From assembly GCA_029974225.1 (NCBI GenBank), contig JARKSP010000009.1, positions 1-44,242 on the forward strand: a DNA stretch of 44,242 nucleotides, written 5' to 3'. Shown in pieces: positions 1 to 11,722 of the stretch (its first letter is position 1; every line of letters begins with the position of its first letter). This stretch comes from Erysipelotrichaceae bacterium (GTDB lineage: Bacteria > Bacillota_I > Bacilli_A > Erysipelotrichales > Erysipelotrichaceae). Both the position numbers and the translations under genes were made by a program. The notes beneath the pieces are model-generated. The model worked only from the letters and a program-made list of their open reading frames with translations, made no database searches and was not told where the DNA came from.

Positions 1-1
1 C

Positions 2-169
2 TCTTTAGACAAATTAGAAATTCATGAGAAGCATAGTGAAGACTTTGACTATGAGCCAACTATTAAGGTCGATAAAAAGATTTATATTCCGCCTATGACT
101 CATCCTTGGAGAACTGATAATTTTTTAAAACATAAGAAAAGAGCTCATCAGGAACACATATTTACATAA
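2..169 (+). pseudogene. C-terminal fragment of a transposase, possibly ISNCY-like (runs off the left window edge)
   Basis: Frame 2 translates SLDKLEIHEKHSEDFDYEPTIKVDKKIYIPPMTHPWRTDNFLKHKKRAHQEHIFT*; the IPPM-HPWR tail resembles the end of ISNCY-type transposases. It may be an intact gene cut by the window edge. Confidence 0.45.
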
Positions 170-171
170 AA

Positions 172-193
172 AAGCGGATATTTTTTCCGCTTA
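172..193 (+). terminator. Hairpin after the transposase fragment
   Basis: AAGCGGA-TATTTTT-TCCGCTT immediately after the stop codon. Confidence 0.5.
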
Positions 194-555
194 TGTTTGA
201 TTTATTTTGGGACATTTTCCCATATTATTGACAGTGATATTTTTTCTTTTTTATATTTTCAGTATGAAAAAAACAATAAGTCCTGAAAATTGTATGTTTA
301 ACAAAAAAACCTGATGTGCAACACACCGTTTACCAAATAAAAATCTGAAAGTTTTTAGGACTTCCAGACTTAAGAAACACTTTTTTATCTATTTTAATTT
401 ATTTTTCCTTCTGTAGCAGTCTGTTGCTTTTGCCATACCCAGACCGCTCAGCAGCATCATTTTTTCTTACTTGCTTTTTAATATCTGTAACTTTTATATT
501 CATTACTCTGGTTCCGTAGATTATTTCATTAATATTACCGACTTTTACTTCTTTT

Positions 556-586
556 GACAATAAAAGCAAGATCCTAATGATCTTGC
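556..586 (-). terminator. Rho-independent terminator downstream of rpoC
   Basis: Minus strand GCAAGATCATTAGGATCTTGCTTTTATT: 7-bp stem followed by T-rich tract. Confidence 0.75.
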
Positions 587-612
587 CTATTTTTCTATAA
601 AATTTTCGGGAG

Positions 613-3600
613 TTATTCAGCTTCTGCCAAATCTCTTTCTACTCTTCTGCCTTCTCTAGCACTTTTTTCGGCTTCTTTTTCCGCAACTATTGCCAGGCGA
701 TCATTTTTAGCCTGCCTCATTTCTTCAGCCATTTCATTCACTAATCTTGTCGTCTCTCTTTCAGCGCTAGATCCTGTTCCTGCCGGAATTTTCTTACCGA
801 TAATAACATTTTCCTTTAAGCCGATTAAGTCATCAACCTTGCCTCTGACTGCAGCATTGGTTAATACCTTGGTAGTTTCCTGGAATGAAGCAGCACTCAG
901 CCATGAGTCAGTTTCAACTGAAGATTTAGAAATACCCAGTAACATTGGCTTGAATTTTGCCGGATTGCCATCTTCTTCTAAAACAGCATCGTTGATTTCT
1001 GTGATTCTCGCCTTTGAAATAGTAGTATCCTTAATCAATCCGGTGTCACCACCATCTTCAATAACAACTTTTCTCAACATCTGACAAATCATTATCTCAA
1101 TGTGCTTGTCAGAGATATCAATGCCCTGAGAACGATAAACCTTCATAACTTCCTTCAGGATATAATCCTGAACAGCTTTCAGGCCAGCAACAGCGATTAA
1201 TTCTTTCGGATTGATTGTTCCTTCTGTCAGTTTTTCGCCAGCGTGGACATATGAGCCGATTTGCCACCAGCTGCGGATAATCTGCGTGCCAGTAACCTTA
1301 TGTTCAATGTTTTCCTCTTGCTCATTAGTTATAACTACTTTGACGGCTCCGTTTTCATCCGGTGCTGTAATTTCCGTAATTGTTCCGGAAACTTTGGCAA
1401 TTACCGCCGGGTGTTTCGGACTTCTGGCTTCGAAAAGCTCCTCTACACGTGGCAAACCTTGAGTAATATCAGTGCCTCCGGCAACACCACCGGTATGGAA
1501 GTTACGCATTGTCAGCTGGGTTCCTGGTTCTCCGATTGATTGAGCAGCCATTATACCAATAGCCTCACCATTTTCAACCAGTTTGCCGGTTGCCATATTA
1601 CGGCCGTAGCATCTTCTGCAGACGCCGTATTCTGATTGACATGAGAAAGCATTTCTGATTACTACTTCCTTAATTCCGGCTCTGACAATTTCATCAGCAA
1701 TTTTTTCATTGATAAATTCATCTTCAGCAACAATCAGTTCACCAGTATTCGGATTAACGACATCCTCTTTCGCAAATCTGCCAACCAGTCTGTCGTATAA
1801 ACTTTCAATAATAGTATCGGTTTTGCGATCTTTGATTTCCGAAATACGATAACCGTTATCAGTTCCACAGTCATCTTCCACAATGACAACATCCTGAGCG
1901 ACATCAACCAGTCTTCTGGTCAGATAACCTGAAGAAGCAGTCTTTAAAGCCGTATCGGTCAGACCTTTTCTGATACCATGTGATGAGATGAAGAACTCAC
2001 TGATATTCAATCCTTCACGGAAGTTTGAATAGATTGGAACCTCAATAATTGAAGATTGGAACCCCTTGGCACTTTTAGCCTGGGTTGGCTTACCCATCAG
2101 TCCACGAATACCCGCTAACTGGGTAAAGTGTGATTTATTACCGCGAGCACCTGAAACCGCCATCATATTGATAGGGTTTTTAGTAGGTAATTCAGACATC
2201 AGTCTGTCTCCGATATCATCTTTTATGCCAGCCCATAAATCGATAAGCTGTTTTTCCCATTCCTGTTCTGTTAACAGACCTCTCTTATGAAGTCTCATCA
2301 GCTTTTCAGCCTTTTGTTTGCCTTCATCAACTTTTTCTTCCTTGTTGGAAGCAACTTTAATATCATCTAAAGAAATAGTCATACCGGCAATAGTTGAATA
2401 TTTGAAACCGTTATCCTTGATTTTATCAAAATAAATATAGGTATCGCCCTCATGAGAATATCTTTCATATACTTCGGCAATTACCTTACTTAAATCCTTC
2501 TTCTTCAGTGGATCCTGCTTAGGCAGTGAAGCGATATACTCTGGGATATTTGTGCCATACGGAACAAAATACGCATCTGAAACATGAGTGTTCCAGTTTC
2601 CCTTTACTTCATTGACATATGGGAAATCATCAGGGAACATCTGATTGAAGATAATCTTTCCAACAGTGGTAATCAGATATCTGTCCCTCTGTTCTTCGGT
2701 AAAGATTGTTTTATTCAAAGAGCTGCCCTTTAAAGCAATTCTGGTATGTAAATGTGTCTGCTTAGTATCATAAGCCAGCAGCACTTCTTCAATATCCTTG
2801 TAGATTCGCCCTTCTGAATCGCCATATCTTTCCCACAACAGGGCACTATCTTCATCGCCTAGTTTTCTTAAACGATCTGCTTCCTGATAGAACTCTTCCT
2901 TTGTTTCTTCCATAGTCAGATAGAAGTTACCTAAGACCATGTCCTGCGAAGGAGTAACAATCGGCTGCCCATCTTTAGGGCCTAAAATATTGTTGGAAGC
3001 CAGCATCAGAATCTTAGCTTCTGCACAGGCTTCTTCTGACAAAGGCACGTGAACTGCCATCTGGTCACCATCAAAGTCCGCATTAAATGCGGTACAGACC
3101 AGTGGATGCAGACGGATTGCTCTTCCTTCTACTATCTTAGGCATGAAGGCCTGAATGCCCAGTCTATGTAATGTTGGAGCACGATTTAGCAACACCGGGT
3201 GTTCACTGACAACCTCTTCAACAACGTCCCAGATTCTTGGGTCAGTTCTATCAATCATCTTTTCAGCACCTTTAGCGTTGCTGGCTTTTTCCTGATAGAC
3301 CAGTTCATTGATAACAAACGGTTTAAACAGCTGCAGCGCCATTTCTCTTGGCAGGCCACACTGATACATATTCAGGTCTGGTCCAACCGCAATAACTGAA
3401 CGACCTGAGAAGTCAACACGTTTTCCCAACAGATTCTGACGGAAACGTCCCTGCTTGCCTTTCAAGGCGTGAGACAAACTCTTCAGGGCCCGATTGCCGG
3501 CACCGGTTACCGGTTTACTTCTTCTGCCGTTATCAATTAAAGCATCAACAGCTTCCTGGACCATACGTTTTTCGTTTTGAACGATGATTGCCGGAGTACC

Positions 3601-4425
3601 TAAATCCAATAATTTCTGTAAACGATTGTTTCTGGTAATAACCCTTCTATAAAGGTCATTTAAATCACTGGTCGCAAATCTGCCGCCATCCAGCTGTAAC
3701 ATCGGTCTTAAATCAGGCGGAATAACAGGCAAAGCGGTTAAAATCATCCATTCTGGGCGTTGACCTGAATCTCTGAAAGCACTGACTGTCTCCAGACGTC
3801 TGATTAATTTTTTGCGTTTTTCTCCTGATGCATCTTTTAACTGTTCAACTAAACTGTTATATTCTCTATCCAGATCAACCTGCTCCAGAAGCAGCTTGAT
3901 AGCTTCCGCCCCAATTTTTGCCTCAAATGAACTTGAGCCATACAATTCACGATATCTGCGGTAATCCGCTGTCGTGATAACCTGCTTGTAGGTTAATTCC
4001 TGGACATCTTTTGGATCGGTTACAATCCACTTGACAAAGTATACAACTTCTTCTAGCTGTTTAGGCAAAACATCAAGAAGTAAAGCAATACGACTTGGCG
4101 TGCCTTTTAAATACCAGATATGAGCAATCGGCACAGCTAAATTGATGTGACCCATTCTCTCTCTTCTTACGGAACTTCTGGTGATTTCGACACCACACTT
4201 GTCACAAACTACTCCCTTATATCGGACTTTCTTATATTTTCCACAACTACATTCCCAGTCTTTTGCCGGTCCAAAGATTCTTTCACAGAACAAACCGTCT
4301 TTTTCGGGCTTCTGAGAACGATAGTTAATAGTTTCAGGCTTTTTGACTTCGCCATAAGACCACTCTAAAACACGTTCTGGAGATGCTAAACCAATTTTGA
4401 CTTTTGCTACATCATTAATATTCAT
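613..4425 (-). CDS. rpoC: DNA-directed RNA polymerase subunit beta'
   Basis: 1270 aa; [12 protein letters not shown] catalytic motif, N-terminal [20 protein letters not shown] zinc site, [13 protein letters not shown] second zinc site. Confidence 0.98.
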   Translation of the reverse strand: MNINDVAKVKIGLASPERVLEWSYGEVKKPETINYRSQKPEKDGLFCERIFGPAKDWECSCGKYKKVRYKGVVCDKCGVEITRSSVRRERMGHINLAVPIAHIWYLKGTPSRIALLLDVLPKQLEEVVYFVKWIVTDPKDVQELTYKQVITTADYRRYRELYGSSSFEAKIGAEAIKLLLEQVDLDREYNSLVEQLKDASGEKRKKLIRRLETVSAFRDSGQRPEWMILTALPVIPPDLRPMLQLDGGRFATSDLNDLYRRVITRNNRLQKLLDLGTPAIIVQNEKRMVQEAVDALIDNGRRSKPVTGAGNRALKSLSHALKGKQGRFRQNLLGKRVDFSGRSVIAVGPDLNMYQCGLPREMALQLFKPFVINELVYQEKASNAKGAEKMIDRTDPRIWDVVEEVVSEHPVLLNRAPTLHRLGIQAFMPKIVEGRAIRLHPLVCTAFNADFDGDQMAVHVPLSEEACAEAKILMLASNNILGPKDGQPIVTPSQDMVLGNFYLTMEETKEEFYQEADRLRKLGDEDSALLWERYGDSEGRIYKDIEEVLLAYDTKQTHLHTRIALKGSSLNKTIFTEEQRDRYLITTVGKIIFNQMFPDDFPYVNEVKGNWNTHVSDAYFVPYGTNIPEYIASLPKQDPLKKKDLSKVIAEVYERYSHEGDTYIYFDKIKDNGFKYSTIAGMTISLDDIKVASNKEEKVDEGKQKAEKLMRLHKRGLLTEQEWEKQLIDLWAGIKDDIGDRLMSELPTKNPINMMAVSGARGNKSHFTQLAGIRGLMGKPTQAKSAKGFQSSIIEVPIYSNFREGLNISEFFISSHGIRKGLTDTALKTASSGYLTRRLVDVAQDVVIVEDDCGTDNGYRISEIKDRKTDTIIESLYDRLVGRFAKEDVVNPNTGELIVAEDEFINEKIADEIVRAGIKEVVIRNAFSCQSEYGVCRRCYGRNMATGKLVENGEAIGIMAAQSIGEPGTQLTMRNFHTGGVAGGTDITQGLPRVEELFEARSPKHPAVIAKVSGTITEITAPDENGAVKVVITNEQEENIEHKVTGTQIIRSWWQIGSYVHAGEKLTEGTINPKELIAVAGLKAVQDYILKEVMKVYRSQGIDISDKHIEIMICQMLRKVVIEDGGDTGLIKDTTISKARITEINDAVLEEDGNPAKFKPMLLGISKSSVETDSWLSAASFQETTKVLTNAAVRGKVDDLIGLKENVIIGKKIPAGTGSSAERETTRLVNEMAEEMRQAKNDRLAIVAEKEAEKSAREGRRVERDLAEAE

Positions 4426-4439
4426 TTATTGGTACCTCC

Positions 4440-7400
4440 CTAAAAATCATAATCCAGATCATCAGCAGTAATTACCGCCTCTTCAGGAATACTCTCTTCG
4501 CCATCAATATCCACGATACCGTATCCTTCAGTTTTTTCAAATATCTGTTCGGTTTCAGTTTCCAGTGGCTTTGACTCTTCTTCATTTTGTGAAATGTCCA
4601 TTATATTACCATTTTTATCCAGCACCTGAACATCCAGTGATAAAGCTTTTAACTCGTGAACCAATACTCTGAATGATTCACCAACACTGCTTTCAGGAAT
4701 CGGTTTACCTTTAATGATAGCTTCATAAGTTCTGGTTCTACCCATTACATCATCTGATTTAATGGTTAACATTTCAGACAGGATGCTGGCAGCACCATAA
4801 GCTTCTAAAGCCCAGACTTCCATTTCCCCAAATCTCTGACCGCCATTTTGCGCCTTACCGCCTAATGGCTGCTGAGTAACCAGTGAATAAGGTCCTGTTG
4901 CTCTGGCATGTAACTTATCATCAACCATGTGGGCTAACTTAATCATGTACATTACCCCAACAGCAATTCTTTCATCGAATGCTTCACCGGTTCTACCGTC
5001 AAACAGCTGAACCTTGCCGTCTTTTGAAGCTCCGGTTTCTTTTAGAATATCCATCAGCTCTTCGTTGTTGATTCCATCAAATACTGGTGTCGCAAACTTA
5101 CAGCCCATCTTTTCAGCTGCCAGCCCTAAATGAACTTCCAACACCTGACCGATGTTAATACGCGAAGGAACACCGAATGGATTCAGCATGACATCAATCT
5201 GGGTTCCGTCAGCCATAAACGGCATATCTTCTTCAGGCAGAATCTTAGAGATTACACCCTTGTTACCATGGCGGCCGGCCATCTTGTCACCTTCGGAGAT
5301 TTTGCGTTTCTGAACAATGTAGACTTTGACAATTTCTTCTACCCCTGAAGGTAGTTCATGGTTATCCTTGGTAAATCTTCTGATTGATTGGACAATTCCG
5401 GCTCCACCATGAGGAACCTTCAATGAGTTGTCTCTTACTTCTTTTGACTTTTCGCCGAAGATTGCTGCCAGAAGTTTTTCTTCAGGAGTTCCTTCTGACT
5501 GACCTTTTGGAGTTACCTTACCAACCAGGATGTCTCCTTCTTTTACTTCCGCACCAACCCTGATGATACCTCTAGAGTCCAGATTTCTAATGCTTTGTTC
5601 GCTGACATTAGGGATGTCTCTGGTTATCTCTTCATCACCTAATTTGGTTTTACGGCATTCAATTGTATGCTCTTCAATATGAATTGAAGTGAATATATCA
5701 TTTTTAACTAAACTTTCTGACATGATAATAGCATCTTCATAGTTATAGCCATTCCAGGTCATGAAAGCGATTTTAACGTTCTGTCCTAATGCCAGTTCGC
5801 CATTTTCCATACTTGGTCCATCAGCGATAATGTCATCAGCCTGGACAATTTCTCCCAATTTGACAATTGGGGTCTGATTGATGCAGGTTCCGGTATTTGA
5901 CCTGCGGAATTTAATCAGGTTATAGGTATCAGCACCTTTATCCGTCTGAACAACAATCTTGGTTGCGTCAACATAGGTAACCACACCGCCTCTATGTGCA
6001 ATCACTGCACTGCCGGCATCATGGGCAATCTTATATTCCATGCCGGTTCCAACATCTGGAGAATGTGGCTGAATTAAAGGAACTGCCTGTCTTTGCATGT
6101 TTGCGCCCATCAAAGCACGAGTACAGTCATCGTTTTCTAAAAACGGAATGCAGGCTGCGGCTACTGAAATAATCTGTTTAGGTGAAACGTCAACCAGTTC
6201 AACCTCACTTCTGTCCATCATAACAGTATCAGATTTATAGCGGCAGACGCATTGTCCCTTGGTTAAATAGCCGTTTCTAACTTCGTTAGCCTGAGCGATA
6301 ACATAATCCATTTCTTTATCAGCCGATAGATAGATCACCTCATCATCCAATACTTTGAAACTTTTTCTATCCACTTTACGATATGGGGTTTCAATGAAAC
6401 CATATTCATTTACTTTCGCATATGAGGTTAAATAGTTAATCAAACCGATATTTGGTCCTTCCGGTGTCTCGATTGGACAGATTCGGCCATAGTGAGTATT
6501 ATGAACGTCACGGACTTCAAAACCTGCTCTTTCTCTAGTCAGGCCACCTGGCCCTAAAGCTGAAATACGACGTTTGTTAGTCAGTTCAGCCAGTGGGTTT
6601 TCCTGGTCCATAAATTGAGACAGCTGCGAAGAAGAGAAGAATTCTTTAACCGCTGCCTGTAAGCTTCTGATGTTAGTCAGGTTTTTAGCCGTGATGGTGC
6701 TAATGTCAGAAATAGACATTCTTTCCTTGATGTTTTTCTCCATTCTAGAAAATCCGATACGATACTGATTCTGGATAAGTTCGCCAACTGTTCTTATTCT
6801 TCTGTTTCCCAGCTGGTCGATATCATCATCACTGCCGACATCATCAATCCTGTTCAGCAGATAGCCATACTGCGCATACATGTCAGAAATGATAATGGTT
6901 TTCTTTCTGGTAAATGGATCATTGCCAATAACTTTAATTGCTGAATCAGTTTCAGCACTATGTTTGACATGGATAACCTGGTTGGCAGAACCTACCAGAT
7001 ATAGTGAATATTGAGCACCTTCCTGCACATTGGCTTTAATAAAGGCAATAGCCTCATCATCTAAAATAGGCTGTTCTGTATCTGGGATATATCTGTCAAC
7101 AACTATTTCCTGGTGACGGAAAACATCCTGGTTATTTTCTACTAAGCGACCGAAGGAATATAATCTTCCGCCATAGTTAAGAACCGCTCCGACATTTTCT
7201 CTGGTCAGTTTAACTTCCTGAGCAATGATTCCGCCATAAACTGAAATCATTTCCACATCACTGTGACCTAAATCTTTAATGTCCTCAGCAGTTAAAACTG
7301 TTCCCACTTCAATTACCTTATTGCCCAGGTCAATGTTTCTGGCAACAATTCTGCCCACTAATCCTTTACCATAGCTTACAGGTACAGTAACGGCATCCGG

Positions 7401-8582
7401 ATGAGAAAATTCATATCTCTGTGGGAAGGCAACCATATAAAGACCTTTATTCAAGGTTTCTCTGATAGCACTCAGCAATTCCTTGGTATCGATTAGGGTA
7501 TCTTTTTTAACAACCACATTGCCGTTTTCATCTTTCAAATCATGAGCCAGATATTTATCTCGACAACGGGCATAAGCACCTAATTTTATATTGGTTTTAT
7601 AGCGCCCCGCTTTATTTAAGTCATACCTTCTGGCATCAAAAAACTTGGCATTCATCAGAGATTTTGCCCCTTCAACAGTATGAATATCATCTGATCGCTG
7701 ATTTTCATAAATAGCTTTTAAAGATTCATCAGTTGTTTTGATTCTGTTGTCGGCCATCAGAGTATTGGCAATTTCTTCGTAATTGCCAAAAACACCTGCG
7801 TATAACAGCAGATAGATATTTAAGAACTCCTGTTGTTCATCTTCAGTTTCAAGTTCATTATATATTGGCAAATCGACAGCCTCTAAAAACCGTCTGATTT
7901 CAACTGTGTCATAAGTGTCATAACCTTTTTCCAGGTTCAAAGATAAACCGATTGCCTTAAATAATATTGTTGATAATATTTTACGTTTTCTATCAACACT
8001 CATATTGATAATTCGTCCAAGATTGGCTTTCTTAGAATCTGTCATGAATTCCAGCCAGGTTCCTCTTGATGGTATTAATTCACCGGCATAAAGGTCCCGG
8101 TTTGTTCTATCCTCAACAGTTGTTGAAAAATAAGCCCCCGGGCTTCTTACAATTTGAGAAACTATTACTCTTTCCGCTCCGTTAATAATAAACGTCCCGG
8201 TAGGAGTCAGTTTAGGAAAATCGCCCAAAAATACATCTTCGACATCTCTTTGAATTACTTCGCCCTGATCATCGATGATAGTAAGTCTCATAGACGCAAT
8301 TAAAGGAGCTGAATAGGTCAACTCTCCTGCTTTACACTTATTAATATCATTCTTTGGCTCACCAAACTTGTAATTCAGAAATTCAAGGGTGATATTACCA
8401 TTAGCATTTTGTATTGGATAAATTTCTTCAAAGACTTCACGTATGCCTTCTTCTTCGAACCATCTGTAAGATTCGGTTTGTATTTCTACGAGATTTGGAA
8501 GTTCCAGGGTTCCACTTACTTTTGAATAGTCTCTACGGACTGCTTTGCCACGCACGATTTCACGATATGGTTTTGTGCTCAT
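4440..8582 (-). CDS. rpoB: DNA-directed RNA polymerase subunit beta (ORF track extends to 8633; [10 protein letters not shown] is the preferred start)
   Basis: [39 protein letters not shown] and [15 protein letters not shown] motifs. A GGAAGGGG SD lies about 10 nt upstream of the ATG at 8582. Confidence 0.97.
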   Translation of the reverse strand: MSTKPYREIVRGKAVRRDYSKVSGTLELPNLVEIQTESYRWFEEEGIREVFEEIYPIQNANGNITLEFLNYKFGEPKNDINKCKAGELTYSAPLIASMRLTIIDDQGEVIQRDVEDVFLGDFPKLTPTGTFIINGAERVIVSQIVRSPGAYFSTTVEDRTNRDLYAGELIPSRGTWLEFMTDSKKANLGRIINMSVDRKRKILSTILFKAIGLSLNLEKGYDTYDTVEIRRFLEAVDLPIYNELETEDEQQEFLNIYLLLYAGVFGNYEEIANTLMADNRIKTTDESLKAIYENQRSDDIHTVEGAKSLMNAKFFDARRYDLNKAGRYKTNIKLGAYARCRDKYLAHDLKDENGNVVVKKDTLIDTKELLSAIRETLNKGLYMVAFPQRYEFSHPDAVTVPVSYGKGLVGRIVARNIDLGNKVIEVGTVLTAEDIKDLGHSDVEMISVYGGIIAQEVKLTRENVGAVLNYGGRLYSFGRLVENNQDVFRHQEIVVDRYIPDTEQPILDDEAIAFIKANVQEGAQYSLYLVGSANQVIHVKHSAETDSAIKVIGNDPFTRKKTIIISDMYAQYGYLLNRIDDVGSDDDIDQLGNRRIRTVGELIQNQYRIGFSRMEKNIKERMSISDISTITAKNLTNIRSLQAAVKEFFSSSQLSQFMDQENPLAELTNKRRISALGPGGLTRERAGFEVRDVHNTHYGRICPIETPEGPNIGLINYLTSYAKVNEYGFIETPYRKVDRKSFKVLDDEVIYLSADKEMDYVIAQANEVRNGYLTKGQCVCRYKSDTVMMDRSEVELVDVSPKQIISVAAACIPFLENDDCTRALMGANMQRQAVPLIQPHSPDVGTGMEYKIAHDAGSAVIAHRGGVVTYVDATKIVVQTDKGADTYNLIKFRRSNTGTCINQTPIVKLGEIVQADDIIADGPSMENGELALGQNVKIAFMTWNGYNYEDAIIMSESLVKNDIFTSIHIEEHTIECRKTKLGDEEITRDIPNVSEQSIRNLDSRGIIRVGAEVKEGDILVGKVTPKGQSEGTPEEKLLAAIFGEKSKEVRDNSLKVPHGGAGIVQSIRRFTKDNHELPSGVEEIVKVYIVQKRKISEGDKMAGRHGNKGVISKILPEEDMPFMADGTQIDVMLNPFGVPSRINIGQVLEVHLGLAAEKMGCKFATPVFDGINNEELMDILKETGASKDGKVQLFDGRTGEAFDERIAVGVMYMIKLAHMVDDKLHARATGPYSLVTQQPLGGKAQNGGQRFGEMEVWALEAYGAASILSEMLTIKSDDVMGRTRTYEAIIKGKPIPESSVGESFRVLVHELKALSLDVQVLDKNGNIMDISQNEEESKPLETETEQIFEKTEGYGIVDIDGEESIPEEAVITADDLDYDF

Positions 8583-8659
8583 TACAACGTCCCCTTCCTT
8601 TATAATTGGGTAAAAAACGCGATTCTTACCCATTTTAATTTAGTATTCTGCAATTATAT

Positions 8660-8688
8660 ATAATAACAATATCCTATAAAATTGTCAA
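8660..8688 (-). promoter_or_regulatory. sigma-A-type promoter upstream of rpoB
   Basis: Minus strand TTGACA - 17 nt - TATTAT. Confidence 0.7.
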
Positions 8689-8700
8689 CTTCTTTTTTTC

Positions 8701-9291
8701 TTATTTAGATGCCTTGATTATCCAGTATCCACTCTCTTTATTAATCACTTCCACGGTAAAATTTATCGACTGCAGATATTTGATGGCACTTTCAGCACCC
8801 TGTTTTTTTCTTATTACCAGATACATGATTCCATTTTCATTTAAATGATCATATCCGTCAGTAAAAATTTTATAAATTACCTTTTTCCCTGCCCTGATAG
8901 GCGGATTGGAAACTATTACATCAAAACTGGTGGCAACATTTTCAAATCCATCAGAACAGATTACCTCATTATTCTGATGATAGAGTGAACTGTTCTCTTT
9001 AGCCAATGTCACAGCTGTTTCATTTACATCAATCATTGTCAGTTCAATCTCCGGCTTATATTCTTTTAATAAAATACCAATATAACCCAGTCCGCAGCCC
9101 ATGTCAGCAACCCGGCCTTTAATGTCTTCTTTGATAAGGGTCTGCAGCAACACTCTGGAACCATAGTCCAAAGTGCTTTTTGAAAAGACTCCGTCATCAG
9201 AAATAAAGCTCCTTAAAATGCCCGAAAACCGAAAGTCGATTTTCTTTCGGTTTGGTGTTTTGTTTGGATCATTGGTAAAATAATAGTTCAT
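8701..9291 (-). CDS. Class I SAM-dependent methyltransferase (RsmC / YbxB-like)
   Basis: VADMGCGLGYIGILL motif I and VSNPPIRAGK NPP motif; located between rplL and rpoB as ybxB is in B. subtilis. Confidence 0.88.
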   Translation of the reverse strand: MNYYFTNDPNKTPNRKKIDFRFSGILRSFISDDGVFSKSTLDYGSRVLLQTLIKEDIKGRVADMGCGLGYIGILLKEYKPEIELTMIDVNETAVTLAKENSSLYHQNNEVICSDGFENVATSFDVIVSNPPIRAGKKVIYKIFTDGYDHLNENGIMYLVIRKKQGAESAIKYLQSINFTVEVINKESGYWIIKASK

Positions 9292-9312
9292 CCATTATCC
9301 TCCAGCTGATAA

Positions 9313-9349
9313 AACAAGGCCGAATTAAATTGCATAACTCGGCCTTGTT
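9313..9349 (-). terminator. Terminator/attenuator hairpin after rplL
   Basis: AACAAGGCCGA...TCGGCCTTGTT 11-bp inverted repeat followed by a short T-run on the minus strand. Confidence 0.75.
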
Positions 9350-9369
9350 ATAGATTTAGTTGTTTAGAC

Positions 9370-9753
9370 TTATTTGTATTCTACAACAGCGCCTGCTGCC
9401 AAGATAGCTTCTTTAATTGTGTCTGCTTCTTCAATCTTAACTTTTTCTTTGATCACTGATGGTGAACCAGGTGCACAAGCGTCAACAATTTTCTTAGCAC
9501 TCATTAAGTCAATACCAGTTGCTTCTTTAACAGCTTTAATAACAGCGATCTTAGTCTGGCCTACTTCTTTCAGCATAACTGTAACTTCAGTTGGTCCTAC
9601 AGGTTCTTTTGGCTCTACTTCCTGTACAGGTGCCTGTACAACGGCAGCGGTTACACCAAATTCTTTTTCGATATCTTTCACTAAGTCGTTTAGTTCTAAA
9701 ATTGTCATCTCTTTAAGAGATGCGATGATTTCTTCATTTGTTAATTTTGCCAT
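9370..9753 (-). CDS. rplL: 50S ribosomal protein L7/L12
   Basis: MAKLTNEEIIASLKEMTILELNDLVKDIEKEFGV... and AAGAVVEYK terminus; start adjusted from 9768 to MAKLT next to a GGAGGAT SD. Confidence 0.97.
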   Translation of the reverse strand: MAKLTNEEIIASLKEMTILELNDLVKDIEKEFGVTAAVVQAPVQEVEPKEPVGPTEVTVMLKEVGQTKIAVIKAVKEATGIDLMSAKKIVDACAPGSPSVIKEKVKIEEADTIKEAILAAGAVVEYK

Positions 9754-9772
9754 TTTCATATCCTCCATCTAA

Positions 9773-10285
9773 TTATTCGGCAGTTGGTTCAGTTGCTGGA
9801 TTTTCTTTATCAGCTATAGCTTTGACTGTAGCAGCAAATGAACGGATTGGGCTTTGTAAACATCCAAGCAGCATTGCGATCATGCCATCTTTGTTCGGAA
9901 GTTTTGATAATTCTTTCAATTCTTCAGTATTAACAACTTTTCTGTCTACGATACCAGCTTTAATTACTAACTTTTTATGCTTCTTAGCAAATTTGTGCAG
10001 GACTCTCGCTGGAGCAACAGCATCAGCTGACATTGCCACAGCATTAGGACCGGTTAATGATCCCAGTAAATCGTCATAGCCCAATTTTTCAGAAGCACGT
10101 TGTACCATAGTGTTTTTGTAAACGATGAATTCACAGCCTTCTTCACGTAGCAGTCTACGTAATTCCGTTACTTCCTTCACCCTTAAACCACGGTACTCAA
10201 CAATTACAGTTGAAGCAGCGTTATCCATCTTTTCAGCGATTTCATTAACCAGTTGCTTCTTTTGTTCCAGTATTTGTTGGTTCAT
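9773..10285 (-). CDS. rplJ: 50S ribosomal protein L10
   Basis: 170 aa; KKQLVNEIAEKMDNAASTVIVEYRGLRVKEVTELRRLLREEG. Confidence 0.96.
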   Translation of the reverse strand: MNQQILEQKKQLVNEIAEKMDNAASTVIVEYRGLRVKEVTELRRLLREEGCEFIVYKNTMVQRASEKLGYDDLLGSLTGPNAVAMSADAVAPARVLHKFAKKHKKLVIKAGIVDRKVVNTEELKELSKLPNKDGMIAMLLGCLQSPIRSFAATVKAIADKENPATEPTAE

Positions 10286-10309
10286 AATGTTCTTCCTTTC
10301 TTTAAGTAT

Positions 10310-10440
10310 TTGTTCAATATACCTGTATAAAATAAAAGCCTATTTTCTCCAAAGACAAAACAGGCCAAAGTTTTCATTTTCAACTTTACCTCGGCAACCT
10401 TTTTAAACCAACTCGGTCGTTGCTGTCTATGGTATATTGT
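10310..10440 (-). ncRNA. Ribosomal protein L10 leader (autoregulatory mRNA structure) upstream of rplJ
   Basis: Position between rplA and rplJ; minus strand contains ACCGAGTTGG...GGTTGCCGAGGTAAAG and a terminator-like AATAGGC/GCCTGTTTT helix followed by TTTTATTTT. Boundaries approximate. Confidence 0.75.
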
Positions 10441-10466
10441 TTACAATAAATTTTCAATTTTCTTGC

Positions 10467-11153
10467 TTATACAAGATGGTCAACCTTGACTGATGGTGAC
10501 ATTGAAGCACAAACGGTAACGTTTTTCATATATGTCCCTTTAACAGCCGCCGGTCTGGCTCTTAAGATTACATCATAAATGGTCTTATAGTTTTCAACCA
10601 GCTTATCGGTATCAAACGAGGTTTTCCCCAGGATAACCGCTACATTACCTTCTTTATCGGTACGGTAAGTAACTTTACCCTTTTTAATTTCTTCAATTGC
10701 TGCTGCGACATTCATTGTAACTGTTCCGGTTTTAGGGTTTGGCATCAGTCCCTTAGGTCCCAGGATTTTACCTAGTTTTCCTAATTCACCCATCATATCA
10801 GGAGTAGCTACGATAACGTCGAAGTCAAACCAGCCTTTTTTGATGTCCTCTAGAATTTCTTTACCACCCACGATATCAGCGCCGGCATCTTTTGCTTCCT
10901 GCTCTTTTGCACCCTGAGTGATAACCAATACCTTCTGGGTTTTCCCAGTTCCATTTGGCAATACAATTGCTCCACGTAATTGTTGATCAGCATGACGTGG
11001 GTCAACATTTAATCTGAATATTAATTCAACTGTCGCATCAAATTTAGCATAAGCAACTTTCTTAACTAAATCGATTGCTTCACTGATTGGATAAGCCTTA
11101 TCTTTGACAATAAGTTTAGCCGCTTCCTGATAGTTTTTGCTGCGTCTTGCCAT
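10467..11153 (-). CDS. rplA: 50S ribosomal protein L1
   Basis: 228 aa; [14 protein letters not shown] motif. Confidence 0.97.
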   Translation of the reverse strand: MARRSKNYQEAAKLIVKDKAYPISEAIDLVKKVAYAKFDATVELIFRLNVDPRHADQQLRGAIVLPNGTGKTQKVLVITQGAKEQEAKDAGADIVGGKEILEDIKKGWFDFDVIVATPDMMGELGKLGKILGPKGLMPNPKTGTVTMNVAAAIEEIKKGKVTYRTDKEGNVAVILGKTSFDTDKLVENYKTIYDVILRARPAAVKGTYMKNVTVCASMSPSVKVDHLV

Positions 11154-11156
11154 TGC

Positions 11157-11573
11157 CTAATCCCATCCTTCAATCTTAATGCCCATGTTTCTTGCTGTTC
11201 CAGCTACAACTCTCATTGCAGCTTCGACATCATTGGCATTTAAATCTGGCATTTTGTATTCTGCGATTTCTCTTAACTGATCAACGGTAATTTTCCCAGC
11301 TTTAACAGTTTTAGGTGTGCCTGAAGCTTTAGTGATGCCTGCGGCTTTCTTCAACATGTGAGCAGCTGGAGTTGTTTTCAGGACAAAATCAAATGATTTG
11401 TCTTCATAGGCTGTGATAATGACCGGTACTAAGTCACCATGTCTCTCTTTTGTAGCATCATTGAATGCCTGACAGAATTGAGGCATGTTGATACCAGCAC
11501 TTGCCAATGCTGGACCAGGTCTAGCTCCGCCAGCCGGGAATTGGAGCTTACATACTTTTGCAACTCTCTTCAT
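11157..11573 (-). CDS. rplK: 50S ribosomal protein L11 (ORF track extends to 11642; MKRVAKVCK start preferred)
   Basis: VCKLQFPAGGARPGPALASAGINMPQFCQAFNDAT; the upstream extension overlaps a structured leader. Confidence 0.96.
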   Translation of the reverse strand: MKRVAKVCKLQFPAGGARPGPALASAGINMPQFCQAFNDATKERHGDLVPVIITAYEDKSFDFVLKTTPAAHMLKKAAGITKASGTPKTVKAGKITVDQLREIAEYKMPDLNANDVEAAMRVVAGTARNMGIKIEGWD

Positions 11574-11605
11574 AAACTTTTTCCTTTCTTTCTGTAAATT
11601 TATGT

Positions 11606-11633
11606 GTGGTACGAAGGGTTGCCCTTCTTCCAC
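11606..11633 (-). promoter_or_regulatory. Probable L1-binding operator hairpin in the rplK leader
   Basis: Minus strand GTGG-AA-GAAGGG-CAA-CCCTTC-GTA-CCAC: two helices separated by an asymmetric internal loop, as in L1 target sites. Confidence 0.6.
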
Positions 11634-11665
11634 AAAAAACACTCCGCAAAAATGCGAACACTATA

Positions 11666-11694
11666 AGTTTACATTAATAGCGAAGTGTTGTCAA
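11666..11694 (-). promoter_or_regulatory. sigma-A-type promoter of rplK operon
   Basis: Minus strand TTGACA - 17 nt - TAAACT. Confidence 0.65.
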
Positions 11695-11722
11695 TCAATA
11701 TTTACTTTATTTAATATATTTT

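Noticed and set aside
839-4368. Plus-strand ORFs antisense to rpoC (81, 83, 92, 74, 66, 73 aa)
   Set aside because: Overlap a certain, highly conserved CDS; low-complexity translations without known motifs; no convincing SD.
9374-9772. 132-aa plus-strand ORF exactly opposite rplL, and 113-aa ORF opposite rplJ
   Set aside because: Mirror-frame artefacts of Ala/Lys-rich ribosomal protein codons.
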